Below, in pieces: positions 42,407 to 49,863 of a stretch of 64,000 nt of DNA. Origin of the DNA: Bog-473 sp963838835. Lineage in GTDB: Bacteria > Actinomycetota > Acidimicrobiia > Acidimicrobiales > RAAP-2. The notes under the pieces were generated by a model, which was not told the DNA's origin, searched no databases, and saw only the letters and a list, made by a program, of their open reading frames with translations. The translations under genes and the position numbers were made by a program. Where the stretch lies: positions 1 to 64,000 of the forward strand of contig CAWITA010000029.1 in the NCBI GenBank assembly GCA_963838835.1. Direction: 5' to 3'. How positions within the stretch are numbered: the stretch's first letter is position 1; each line of letters starts with the position of its first letter.

Positions 42407-43201
42407 TCAGCGGAAGGGGTCGAACCGCGCCAGCACGGCGTCCATGTCCTCGTCGTAGCGGACGCCGCCTTGGCTCACACCGACCGACTCGTGCTCGCGC
42501 ACGATGAGGCCGCTGGTCGGGACGATCCAGAAGTCCGTCGGGTTGGTGCCGTGCTCGGCTCCGTCGAACGTGAGAGTAAAGCGGGTGTGCACGACCCACA
42601 CCGTGTGCCCGGCGACCACCACGGTGGCCGGGCCGAGCACCTCCCCTTCCATGGCCACCTTCTCGGCCGGACTGGTGAGGGAGCAGGTGACGCCCCAGCG
42701 CTGCCCGGGGCGGGCCGCCGGCGGCAACAGGTAGGCCGTGGCGGGACACTCGACGGTCGAGGTCGTCGTGCTGCCGGCGATCGATTCGTCCGTGACGAGC
42801 CGGGGCACGGTCAGCGAGCCACCAGGGCCGTCACACACCACGGTGACCTCGGTGTGCTGGGTGATGGGGACCCAACTCACGGTGGCGCAGCGCCCGTCCG
42901 CCACGATCATGGAGGTGGTCGACGGGAAGGTGCGTCCGACGCCCACGAGGTTGAGGCCCTCCCCGCCCCGGGTGCGGTAGGTGTAGACGCCCGGGGCGGG
43001 CAGCCGGTTGCGCAGCGACGCCAGCGCCTTGCTGGACTGCTCGCGCCGGTAGATGCGGAGCGCCTCCCGCAGGCCCACGGGCGAGGACACGGTACGGAAG
43101 AACAGGGCCCACGCCGTCCCGCCGGCTGAGCTGAGAATGACCACCGCCAGGACGAGAACGGAAAGCAACCGATGTTGCTGGACCCAGTGCCAGACGAACA
43201 C
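42407..43201 (-). CDS. Membrane-anchored hypothetical protein
   Basis: The 264-residue protein has one N-terminal membrane helix (LLSVLVLAVVILSSAGGTAWALFF reduced: about residues 12-34) and an outside domain. Repeating beta-strand patterns such as GVYTYRTRGGEGLNLVG and FTLTFDGAEHGTNPTDFWIV recall actinobacterial surface proteins of unknown role. Cysteines in VVCDGPG, STVECPATAY and GVTCSLTS could pair. It is convergent with the ferritin-like gene and does not look part of the catabolic run. Confidence 0.65.
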   Translation of the reverse strand: MFVWHWVQQHRLLSVLVLAVVILSSAGGTAWALFFRTVSSPVGLREALRIYRREQSSKALASLRNRLPAPGVYTYRTRGGEGLNLVGVGRTFPSTTSMIVADGRCATVSWVPITQHTEVTVVCDGPGGSLTVPRLVTDESIAGSTTTSTVECPATAYLLPPAARPGQRWGVTCSLTSPAEKVAMEGEVLGPATVVVAGHTVWVVHTRFTLTFDGAEHGTNPTDFWIVPTSGLIVREHESVGVSQGGVRYDEDMDAVLARFDPFR

Positions 43202-43276
43202 GACCGGACATTACCCCGGTCGGGGCAGAGCCATGCGAGCGGGCGCCCGGGCACGAGCGCGGGCAGGAGCGGCCGG

Positions 43277-44638
43277 TCAGCCCGGGTCGGGCACCCAGTT
43301 GCCGTGGAACCCGGCGGGGACCCGCTGCGGGAGCCCGACCACCGCCTGTGCGTCGCCGCCAAGGTCGTCGGCGTTGAGGATGTGCAGCGCCGAGGTGTTC
43401 GTCGCCGCGGAGTGCACCAAGGTCAGCAGCCAGCCGTCGGCCTCGCCGGCGTCGTCCGAGCGGGGCACGAAGACGGCCTCGCCCAGGCTGGCGCCGCGCC
43501 CGAACGAACGCGTCTCGCTGGTGCCCAACTCGAGGTCGTGGCGGTGCAGCACGGACTCCGTACCGACGATGTCGTCGAACTCGCTCACCCCGACGGCGTA
43601 GCCGTAACGGTGGGGCAGGCCCACCCGCCGCTCGTCGACACGGGGGAACTCCTGGCCGCGCTCGTCGAGCCGTTCCTCCTTCACCGCGCTGCCGTGGCCG
43701 TCGAGATGCCAACGTTCGAGGGTGGGCGACCCCTCGGCGGGGCCGAGCGTGTGCGTGCGGAACATGGAGGGGTGGCGCACGACGTCGAGCACGACACCTT
43801 CCCCGCCCGGTTCGTCGTACGCGTTCATGGGGTGGAACACGTAGCACGGTTCCACGTCGTGCCAGACGACCCCGGTCGAGTCACCGTCACGGGGGAGAAG
43901 GCCCACGCGCGCGTGGTACCCGTCCTGCCAACGATACGGGAAGAGGGCGCCCTCGGCGACGGCGTCCAGGCTGAACGTCACCGGCAGGTCGAGCAGGACG
44001 ATGGAGCGCTGCGTGATCGCCGTGTCGTGGACGCTGACTGGTCCTCCCATGGTGACGCGCCGCGAGGACCGCACCCGCGCCCGTGGGTCGACGATGGTGA
44101 CCTCGACGTCGTCGCCCCATCCGAAGAAGTAGGAGACCGCGTAGAGCTCGCCGGTCAGCGGATCGCGCTTCGGGTGCGCGGTGTAGCCGCCCTCGAGGGT
44201 GCCATCGAAGTCGCACGGTCCGACCGTGTCCAGCTCGTCGCTCAGCTCGTAGGGAAGCGCACCGGCTTCGACGATGGCGAACGTGCGCCCCGCATGGCCG
44301 ATGACGTTGGTGTTCGGTGCGAAGTCCATGCCGGCATGCACCCGACCGGGGCGTGGTTCCTCTCCGAGGGCGCGCGCAACGTCGGCCGATCGCACCCATC
44401 GGTTGCGGTACCACTCGGCCCGTCCGTCGCGCAGCCGGATCCCGTGCACCATGCCGTCTCCGGTGAACCAGTGGTAGGTGGCGGGCTCAGGCGGCGAGAC
44501 CGGGTTGGGCCCGTTGCGCAGGTAGCGCCCGTTGAGGGCCTCGGGCAGGTGACCGCTGACGGGCAACTCGGTCGCCGTCACCTCTTCGTGCACGGGAGCG
44601 AAGTTGTCCTGCAAGTACGGGTTGACGGTCGTGCTCAT
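43277..44638 (-). CDS. Carotenoid oxygenase
   Basis: From ATG 44638, with AGGAGGT just before it, the protein is 453 residues; the longer frame to 44875 is not needed. The four iron-ligand histidines of the RPE65/CCD family are visible: YTAHPKRDP, PVSVHDTAI, VFHPMNAYDE and GFHGNWVPDP near the C-terminus. RYLRNGPNPVSPPEPATYHW and WFTGDGMVHG are family hallmarks at the start. It cleaves carotenoid or stilbene double bonds. No phytoene genes are nearby, so the substrate is open. Confidence 0.92.
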   Translation of the reverse strand: MSTTVNPYLQDNFAPVHEEVTATELPVSGHLPEALNGRYLRNGPNPVSPPEPATYHWFTGDGMVHGIRLRDGRAEWYRNRWVRSADVARALGEEPRPGRVHAGMDFAPNTNVIGHAGRTFAIVEAGALPYELSDELDTVGPCDFDGTLEGGYTAHPKRDPLTGELYAVSYFFGWGDDVEVTIVDPRARVRSSRRVTMGGPVSVHDTAITQRSIVLLDLPVTFSLDAVAEGALFPYRWQDGYHARVGLLPRDGDSTGVVWHDVEPCYVFHPMNAYDEPGGEGVVLDVVRHPSMFRTHTLGPAEGSPTLERWHLDGHGSAVKEERLDERGQEFPRVDERRVGLPHRYGYAVGVSEFDDIVGTESVLHRHDLELGTSETRSFGRGASLGEAVFVPRSDDAGEADGWLLTLVHSAATNTSALHILNADDLGGDAQAVVGLPQRVPAGFHGNWVPDPG

Positions 44639-44779
44639 GGGGACCTCCTGCGTCAGGGCAAACCTATGCCCCGGGCACGCGTGTGAACAATGGGTGACCG
44701 CCGCCTCCGTTCGGAGAGAGAAAGCCACACTCCCGACGGCAGGGCGCGCTAAGGTTCTCCCCCGAGGGCACCACCAGCA

Positions 44780-44857
44780 CAGATTTGGAAATCCCTCTGG
44801 CTCGCATGAGCCACCGGCCATGGCCCCCGATTTGGGCCAAATCTGGCCAGGAGAGGA
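44780..44857 (+). promoter_or_regulatory. Structured leader of cold-shock gene with alternative pairings
   Basis: CCAAATC at 44837-44843 can pair with GATTTGG at 44829-44835 (a short local hairpin or palindrome) or with GATTTGG at 44782-44788, extended to 9 bp (CAGATTTGG 44780-44788 with CCAAATCTG 44837-44845). The two folds exclude each other. CCTCT at 44794-44798 can also pair with AGAGG at 44852-44856 in the ribosome binding region. GGCTC-GCAT-GAGCC (44799-44812) is a further hairpin. Cold-shock mRNAs are known to refold with temperature. Confidence 0.5.
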
Positions 44858-44868
44858 GTGGATTTTCA

Positions 44869-45072
44869 ATGGCAACTGGTTCCGTAAAGTGGTTTAACGG
44901 TGAGAAGGGCTTCGGCTTCATCACCCAGGACGGTGGGGGCCCCGACGTGTTCGTGCATTTCAGCGCGATTGCAGGTACGGGCTACCGCAATCTCGAAGAA
45001 GGCCAGAAGGTCGAATTCGAGACCAACCAAGGGCCCAAGGGCTTGCAGGCCGCAAACGTGCGCGCTATCTAG
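44869..45072 (+). CDS. Cold-shock protein (CspA family)
   Basis: The 67-residue protein MATGSVKWFNGEKGFGFITQ has both RNA-binding motifs, KGFGFI (RNP1) and DVFVHFSAI (RNP2), of the single OB-fold CSD family. ATG 44869 follows GGAGAGGAG at proper spacing. These proteins bind single-stranded RNA and DNA and melt mRNA structure in the cold or in stationary phase. The leader is structured (see 44780-44857), and a clear hairpin follows the stop. Confidence 0.97.
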   Translation: MATGSVKWFNGEKGFGFITQDGGGPDVFVHFSAIAGTGYRNLEEGQKVEFETNQGPKGLQAANVRAI

Positions 45073-45118
45073 CGGGCGCCGCTGGCGTCGGCTGGCGCCA
45101 GCGGTGAAGGTCTGACGC

Positions 45119-45153
45119 ACAGGACTCCGCTTCCCAGGGGGGCGGAGTCCTGT
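45119..45153 (+). terminator. Hairpin after cold-shock gene
   Basis: ACAGGACTCCGC (45119-45130) and GCGGAGTCCTGT (45142-45153) form a perfect 12-bp stem with an 11-base loop, 47 bases after the stop codon. There is no long T-run, but high-GC actinobacterial terminators often lack one. Confidence 0.7.
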
Positions 45154-45180
45154 CGCGTCTCGGGCGTGTTGACGGCCTGC

Positions 45181-45297
45181 GCCGGCGTGGGCCGGCGTTG
45201 GCCGGCGTTGGCCGGCGTTGACCGGCGTGGACCGGCGTGGGCCGGCGTGGACCGGTGTGGGCCGGCGTGGGCCGGCGTGGGCCGGCGTGGACCGGCG
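45181..45297. repeat. Tandem repeat of about 10 bp (CCGGCGTGGG)
   Basis: About twelve copies of a 9-10 bp unit, variants of GGCCGGCGTGG/TGGCCGGCGT with G-T and A-G changes, lie between the cold-shock terminator and the phosphatase stop codon. In the minus direction the unit would read Pro/Arg/Thr/His repeats, but only the frameshifted extension of the phosphatase gene passes through it. It is probably non-coding. Confidence 0.85.
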
Positions 45298-46057
45298 TTA
45301 CCAGTAGGGCCTGCGCTGCTGCATGGTGACCTCGAGCACCGCGGGTGCGTACTCCTTGCGGCACACCACGAGATCGGGCAGCCAGGCGTCGGGGTCCCCG
45401 TAGCGCAGGTCGTCCCCGTCGAGCCGGCTGGCGTGGAGGCCGCACGCAACAGCGACGGCCACCGGCGCGGCACGAGTCCCACTCGTACTGGCCTCCCGCG
45501 TGCACGTAGACATCGGCCGCCCCGAGGATGACGGCAGCGATCTTGGCGCCCGCCGATCCCATCGGCATCATGACGCCGCCGAGCCGCTCGGTGACGTCGT
45601 AGGCGACGTCCGGTGGACGGCTCCGTGACACCACCACGCGCGGGCTCTCGCCGTCGGGGAAGGGAGGGAGGACCGGAGGATCGGCGGTGGAGAGGACGAG
45701 GTCGAGCGCAGGCAGGGCGACGGCGCCGACGGCGGCGGCGCCGCCCACGGCCAACGCCACGTGCACGGCCCAATCGCTGCGACCGCGCTCGCGGAACTCA
45801 CGCGTGCCGTCCAGCGGGTCGACGATCCACAGCCGCCCGCCGCCCGCCACGTGCTCGAGCCCCTCCTCGGACCGCACGTCGTCCTCGGGGTAGAGCCGGT
45901 TGAGCTCACCCACGAGGAGCTGGTGGGACATGCGATCTCCCGCGGTGCCGATGTCGCGCAGCGGCGGCGGATCGGCGCGTAGCTTCATGAGCGCCCGCCC
46001 GGCCACCTCCGCCAGCGTGGCCGCGTCGCGGTGCTCGGCGACCAAGTCCTCGGGCAT
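45298..46057 (-). CDS. CysQ-like inositol monophosphatase-family protein, frameshifted
   Basis: The first frame from 46057 gives DIGTAGDRMSHQLLVGEL, the metal loops SEEGLEH and WIVDPLDGTREF, and YEWDS at about 45470. There an extra T breaks the canonical W-D-x-A-A-P motif. Removing it gives WDSAAPVAVAVACGLHASRL and the natural end LEVTMQQRRPYW at 45298. About 252 residues result, the normal length for 3'(2'),5'-bisphosphate nucleotidase-type proteins. As written, translation would run on through the tandem repeat. A sequence error is likely. Confidence 0.8.
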
Positions 46058-46066
46058 ATCCCTTGT

Positions 46067-46729
46067 TTAGACCAAGCGCCTGTCGGTAGCCCACCTCGTC
46101 AGCTCGTGGCGAGTCGAGAGTTGCAACTTGCGCAGGACCGACGAGACGTGCGATTCGACGGTCTTGGCCGAAATGCTCAGGTCGCGCCCCACCTCTTTGT
46201 ACGTGTACCCGCGGGCGATCAGGCGCAGCACCTCACGCTCGCGTGGCGAGAGCTGGTCGAGTTCGGGATCGAGCCCGAGGGTTGGTGCGCCGCCCTGGGC
46301 GAACGCGTCGAGGACGAAGCCGGCCAGGCGGGGGGAGAAAACCGCGTCGCCGGCGGCCACCCGGTACACCGCCTGGAGGAGCTCGGGCCCCGAGATGGTC
46401 TTGGTGATGTAGCCGCGCGCACCCGCCCGAATGACGTCGATCACGTCCTCGGGGGCGTCGGAGACCGAGAGCGCCAAGAACTGCACCTCGGGGTGGTGTG
46501 GGAGGACGCCGCGCAACACGGCGTGTCCACCACCGCCGGGCAGGTGCACGTCGAGCAGGACCACGTCGGGCAGGCGCTCGCTGATGAGCTCGATGGCCGC
46601 CGCCGCCTCGTCCGCCTCGCCCACCACCTCGACTGCGTCACCCAGTTCCGCCTTGACGCCGGCCCGGAACACGGCGTGATCCTCGACAAGAAAGATGCGG
46701 GGACGGCCCGCGCGCTCGCCGGGGCTCAT
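46067..46729 (-). CDS. NarL/LuxR-type response regulator
   Basis: From ATG 46729 the protein is 220 residues: receiver domain (RIFLVEDHAVFRAGV, the phospho-Asp in VVLLDVHLPG, ALSVSD and the Lys in YITKTISG) and a C-terminal LuxR helix-turn-helix (LSPREREVLRLIARGYTYKE). Its start overlaps the stop of the sensor kinase by 4 bases, so the two form a two-component system. Targets may include the divergent PspC/DUF1707 genes; a small inverted repeat lies between. Confidence 0.9.
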   Translation of the reverse strand: MSPGERAGRPRIFLVEDHAVFRAGVKAELGDAVEVVGEADEAAAAIELISERLPDVVLLDVHLPGGGGHAVLRGVLPHHPEVQFLALSVSDAPEDVIDVIRAGARGYITKTISGPELLQAVYRVAAGDAVFSPRLAGFVLDAFAQGGAPTLGLDPELDQLSPREREVLRLIARGYTYKEVGRDLSISAKTVESHVSSVLRKLQLSTRHELTRWATDRRLV

Positions 46730-48219
46730 TTGACCCGCTCTCGGCGCGGCATGGAGAGCTGGACCTCGGCCCCCTCGCCCGGTGCGGAGCGCACGACGGC
46801 CGAGCCGCCGAAGCGCGCCACGCGGGCCCGAATGGACTGGGCGATGCCCTGGCGGTCCCCGGGCACCGCGTCGGGGTCGAAGCCGCGGCCACGGTCCCGC
46901 ACGTAGAGCATGACCGTGTCCGGCTCGACCTCGGCGTAGACCGAGACCTGATCGGCGCCGGACCACTTGGCGGCGTTCACCGTGGCCTCGCGGGCCGCAT
47001 CGAGGAGCGCACGGAGGGCATCGTCGAGCTCGCAGTCGCCCACCATGACCACCTGCACCGCGATGCCGTGGTCGGCCTCCACCTGGCGCTGCAACAGGCC
47101 GATCCCCTCGGCCAACATGGTGGCGTCCTCCCCGATCGCTCCGGGTGGTCGGCCCTCGAACAGCCAGGCTCTGAGCTCGCGCTCTTGGGCCCGGGCCAGG
47201 CGTACCACGTTCTGGGGGTCATCGGCGGACCGCTGGATCAGGGCCAGGGTCTGGAGGACCGAGTCGTGGACGTGCGCCGCCATCTGGGCGCGCTCCTCGG
47301 CCAGCGCGCGCGCCTGGCGCTCGGCAATGAGGTCCCGGGCGAGGCTGAGCCACCAGGGACCGAAGATGATGACGGCCGCCGCGACCACCAGCGCGGCCCC
47401 TCCCACGGGCCGCAGTGCCGCCTTCGTGGTGTGTCCCTCGACCAGCACGACGATCCCGCCGGCGGCGATCAGGCCACCGACGACGACGCGGATGATGAGC
47501 CAGCGACGTCCGCGACTGTGGGTGGTGTCGCCCCCCAGCAGCGGGACGACGTCGCTGTCGATGAAGGCCCTCTCCGACTCGTCTGCGTTGCGCCAGATCA
47601 GGATGACGACGCCGACGGCAAGAAGCGTCGGCCAGCCGATGAACCCCACGAAGGCGACGTGCAGGGTGCTCGTGATCAGCTGCAACGCGATGAGCAGGGG
47701 GAGCAGGATGGCGGCAATCAGACGGATGCCGCGGCGGTCGTTGATGGCCCGGGAATAGATGTTGCCCTTCTCGCCCTCCATGGGGATCAACAACCAGGCC
47801 ATGGCGTAGACGAACACCATGACGCCACTCATGACCGCGAGGAGCACGAAGCCGATGCGCACCCACGTGACGTCGATCCCGGTCGCCCTCGAGACGGCTC
47901 CGCAGACGCCGCCGAGGACCCGGTTGTCCGTGCTCCGCCGGAGGCTGCGCAACCGCCGGCCGACCTGGTGATGGTGGTGGTCGTGCCGTTGGCGCAGGTC
48001 CGACCAGGGCCCCTGGCGGTGCGACCAGGGCCGGTCGCGGTAGGTCCAGTGCCCGTTCGGGCCGCTCGATCCCCCGTCGGGCGGGCTCCACCGGCCGGGC
48101 GCGCGCTGCGGTGGCTCTGTCGGGCGGCCACCGTCGGTGAGGGGACGCGTGCCGGGATCGGGTGCCTCTGCGATACCTCGATGATCGCGCGGCGAGGAGA
48201 GGGTCGCCATCAGGGACAT
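46726..48219 (-). CDS. PspC-domain sensor histidine kinase
   Basis: The 497-residue protein starts at ATG 48219, or ATG 48210. A Pro/Arg/His-rich cytoplasmic head (1-95) leads to a PspC domain (NRVLGGVCGAVSRATGIDVT, about 98-155). Several helices follow (IAAILLPLLIALQLITSTL; LLAVGVVILIW; VVGGLIAAGGIVVLVEG; VVAAAVIIFGPWW). The cytoplasmic kinase is of the HisKA_3 type (AAHVHDSVLQTLALIQRSAD) with HATPase (RDRGRGFDPDAVPGDRQGIA). This is the LiaS-like layout for cell-envelope stress sensing. Confidence 0.9.
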   Translation of the reverse strand: MSLMATLSSPRDHRGIAEAPDPGTRPLTDGGRPTEPPQRAPGRWSPPDGGSSGPNGHWTYRDRPWSHRQGPWSDLRQRHDHHHHQVGRRLRSLRRSTDNRVLGGVCGAVSRATGIDVTWVRIGFVLLAVMSGVMVFVYAMAWLLIPMEGEKGNIYSRAINDRRGIRLIAAILLPLLIALQLITSTLHVAFVGFIGWPTLLAVGVVILIWRNADESERAFIDSDVVPLLGGDTTHSRGRRWLIIRVVVGGLIAAGGIVVLVEGHTTKAALRPVGGAALVVAAAVIIFGPWWLSLARDLIAERQARALAEERAQMAAHVHDSVLQTLALIQRSADDPQNVVRLARAQERELRAWLFEGRPPGAIGEDATMLAEGIGLLQRQVEADHGIAVQVVMVGDCELDDALRALLDAAREATVNAAKWSGADQVSVYAEVEPDTVMLYVRDRGRGFDPDAVPGDRQGIAQSIRARVARFGGSAVVRSAPGEGAEVQLSMPRRERVK

Positions 48220-48224
48220 CCCTG
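48211..48224. promoter_or_regulatory. Inverted repeat at the divergent PspC promoter
   Basis: CAGGGACATCCCTG forms an inverted repeat (CAGGGA/TCCCTG) at the start codon of the sensor kinase, 80 bases from the divergent PspC gene. It may be a binding site of the paired response regulator. Weak evidence. Confidence 0.35.
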
Positions 48225-48303
48225 AGAGTTCGGGGATGTGCTCAGGGTCTGACCAGGGTGTTGCCGGATTCACGCTCAAGGCCCTGGGCTTCAGGCTGGT
48301 TGC

Positions 48304-48687
48304 ATGGACACCGCACCCGATGAGACCCCAAGGACCTCGGCCCACGAGCAGCCGGGGCCGATCCCCCCGACCCCATCGACCGCACAGCCCGGAGAGCCCG
48401 GAGAGCCCGGAGAGCCCGGCGTGCCCGGCGTGCCCGGCGTGCCCGGCGAGCAGCGCCTCCACCGCGTCGGCCGCGGGCGCATGCTCGCCGGCGTGGCCGC
48501 CGGCGTGGCCGACTACTTCGACGTCGACCCGACGCTCGTCCGCATCGGCTTCGTCGTCCTGGCCTTCTTGGGCGGCCTGGCCGTGCCCCTGTACCTGGCC
48601 GGATGGCTCCTCATCCCCGATGAGGACAGCGACGTCTCGGTCGCCGAGGAGCTGCTCGCCCATGAGCGACCCCGCAGCGCCTACTGA
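48304..48687 (+). CDS. Small PspC-domain membrane protein with collagen-like linker
   Basis: The 127-residue protein has a Pro-rich head with six G-E/V-P repeats (residues 30-48, coded by a 9-bp tandem repeat at 48385-48449), then one PspC domain (GRMLAGVAAGVADYFDVDPT) and one membrane region (IGFVVLAFLGGLAVPLYLAG). The PspC domain is like that of the divergent kinase, suggesting that they interact or compete in envelope-stress sensing. The tail is acidic. Confidence 0.85.
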   Translation: MDTAPDETPRTSAHEQPGPIPPTPSTAQPGEPGEPGEPGVPGVPGVPGEQRLHRVGRGRMLAGVAAGVADYFDVDPTLVRIGFVVLAFLGGLAVPLYLAGWLLIPDEDSDVSVAEELLAHERPRSAY

Positions 48688-48801
48688 ACGAACCCACCAC
48701 CACGCAACCGTTCCTTGTGCGATCGCTCTGACGACACCGCACCCGATCCCCCGAACCGATCCCCCGACCGACCGACGATCCCCGACCGAGAGGAGACCCC
48801 G

Positions 48802-49290
48802 ATGCGCTACCGCTGGGACCCCGCCTACCCAATGGGCCGCCGCGACACGCCCGCCTCCGACGCCAAGCTGCGGGCGTCGGACAACGAGCGCAACGCGGTG
48901 GCCGACAAGCTGGCCCGCCACTACGCCGAGGGGCGCCTCGACGAGACCGAGTTCAAGCAGCGCCTCGACACGGCCATGTCGGCCACCACGCGGGGCGACC
49001 TCACGGGCCTGTTCGACGACCTCCCTCGGCTCCCGAGCCCGCCGCCTCCGCCGCCACCGCGGCACCGCCGGGTCCTCCCCTGGGTCTTCCTCATCGTCTT
49101 TTTCGCCATCGTCGCCGGGGCGACCCTCCCCTTCTACCCGCTCTATCACGTGCCGTGGCTCTTGGTCGCCATCGTGGGATTCGTGCTGTGGCGCCGGGCG
49201 GTCGGCGGCCACCGGCAGCACCACCACCGTGGCGATGGTGACGACGGCTACGGCGGTGTGGGTCGGCCCAACTCGGTCATGGACCACTGA
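48802..49290 (+). CDS. DUF1707 domain membrane protein
   Basis: From ATG 48802, with GAGAGGAGA before it, the protein is 162 residues. The N-terminal DUF1707 (LRASDNERNAVADKLARHYA, then GRLDETEFKQRLDTAMSATT) is followed by a Pro run, two helices (VLPWVFLIVFFAIVAGATL; VPWLLVAIVGFVLW) and a His-rich tail. DUF1707 is a SHOCT-like actinobacterial module often found with PspC proteins. Role unknown. Confidence 0.87.
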   Translation: MRYRWDPAYPMGRRDTPASDAKLRASDNERNAVADKLARHYAEGRLDETEFKQRLDTAMSATTRGDLTGLFDDLPRLPSPPPPPPPRHRRVLPWVFLIVFFAIVAGATLPFYPLYHVPWLLVAIVGFVLWRRAVGGHRQHHHRGDGDDGYGGVGRPNSVMDH

Positions 49291-49293
49291 GCC

Positions 49294-49773
49294 GTGCGAA
49301 CCCACTCCCCCTACACGCAAACCGACGGTGACGGCGCCGGCGCCCTGCGCTCGATGGAGCTCTTCGCCGGTCTCCCGGAGGACGAGCTCGAGGAGATGGC
49401 CGCGTTGTGCGACATCTCGACGGCGCACCCAGGTCAGGTCGTCCAGGCCCAGGACGTGCCGGTCCGTCTGTGGCACGTGGTCTCGAGCGGTCACGCGGTC
49501 GTGCAGCGCGACGGCACCCCGATCGGCTTGCTCGGTCGGGGTGACTCCTGGTCCGAGCACTCGCTCCTCAACGGGCTGCGTTCCTCCATCGCCGTCGTGG
49601 CGCTTTCGCCGCTGACGCTGTTCACCCTGAGCCTGCGCCAATTCTTCGCGATCCCCGAGCACCACCCGGTCCTGGGCGGGCGCCTGGTGGCGCGGTCGGC
49701 CACCTCGGCCGACCGCCTGGCCTTGCCCTTCTACGACGCCTTGGTGCACCTGGGCCTGGCCGGTGGTGGCTGA
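49294..49773 (+). CDS. Cyclic nucleotide-binding-domain protein without DNA-binding part
   Basis: The 159-residue protein has a Crp-like cNMP-binding beta roll: LRSMELFAGLPEDELEEMAA, then HPGQVVQAQDVPVRLWHVVS, GLLGRGDSWSEHSLLNGLRS and SIAVVALSPLTLFTLSLRQF. No helix-turn-helix follows. The phosphate-binding G-E-x-x-L-x-x-x-x-R-A/T pattern is only partly kept (SWSEHSLLNGLRSS). It begins 3 bases after the DUF1707 stop. It may bind a nucleotide or act as a plain protein-interaction module. Confidence 0.8.
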   Translation: MRTHSPYTQTDGDGAGALRSMELFAGLPEDELEEMAALCDISTAHPGQVVQAQDVPVRLWHVVSSGHAVVQRDGTPIGLLGRGDSWSEHSLLNGLRSSIAVVALSPLTLFTLSLRQFFAIPEHHPVLGGRLVARSATSADRLALPFYDALVHLGLAGGG

Positions 49774-49863
49774 ACGAGCGGTGCCCCTGCTGCCGGTACG
49801 ATCGGGGCGTCCCGTGACGCCCGCCCGTGGCGGCGTCGAACGAGTCTGAGGAGATCCCCCCTA

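Noticed and set aside
45065..45297. C-terminal Pro/Arg/His repeat extension of the CysQ-like protein
   Set aside because: It results from the frameshift at about 45470 reading through the tandem repeat; the corrected frame stops at 45298.
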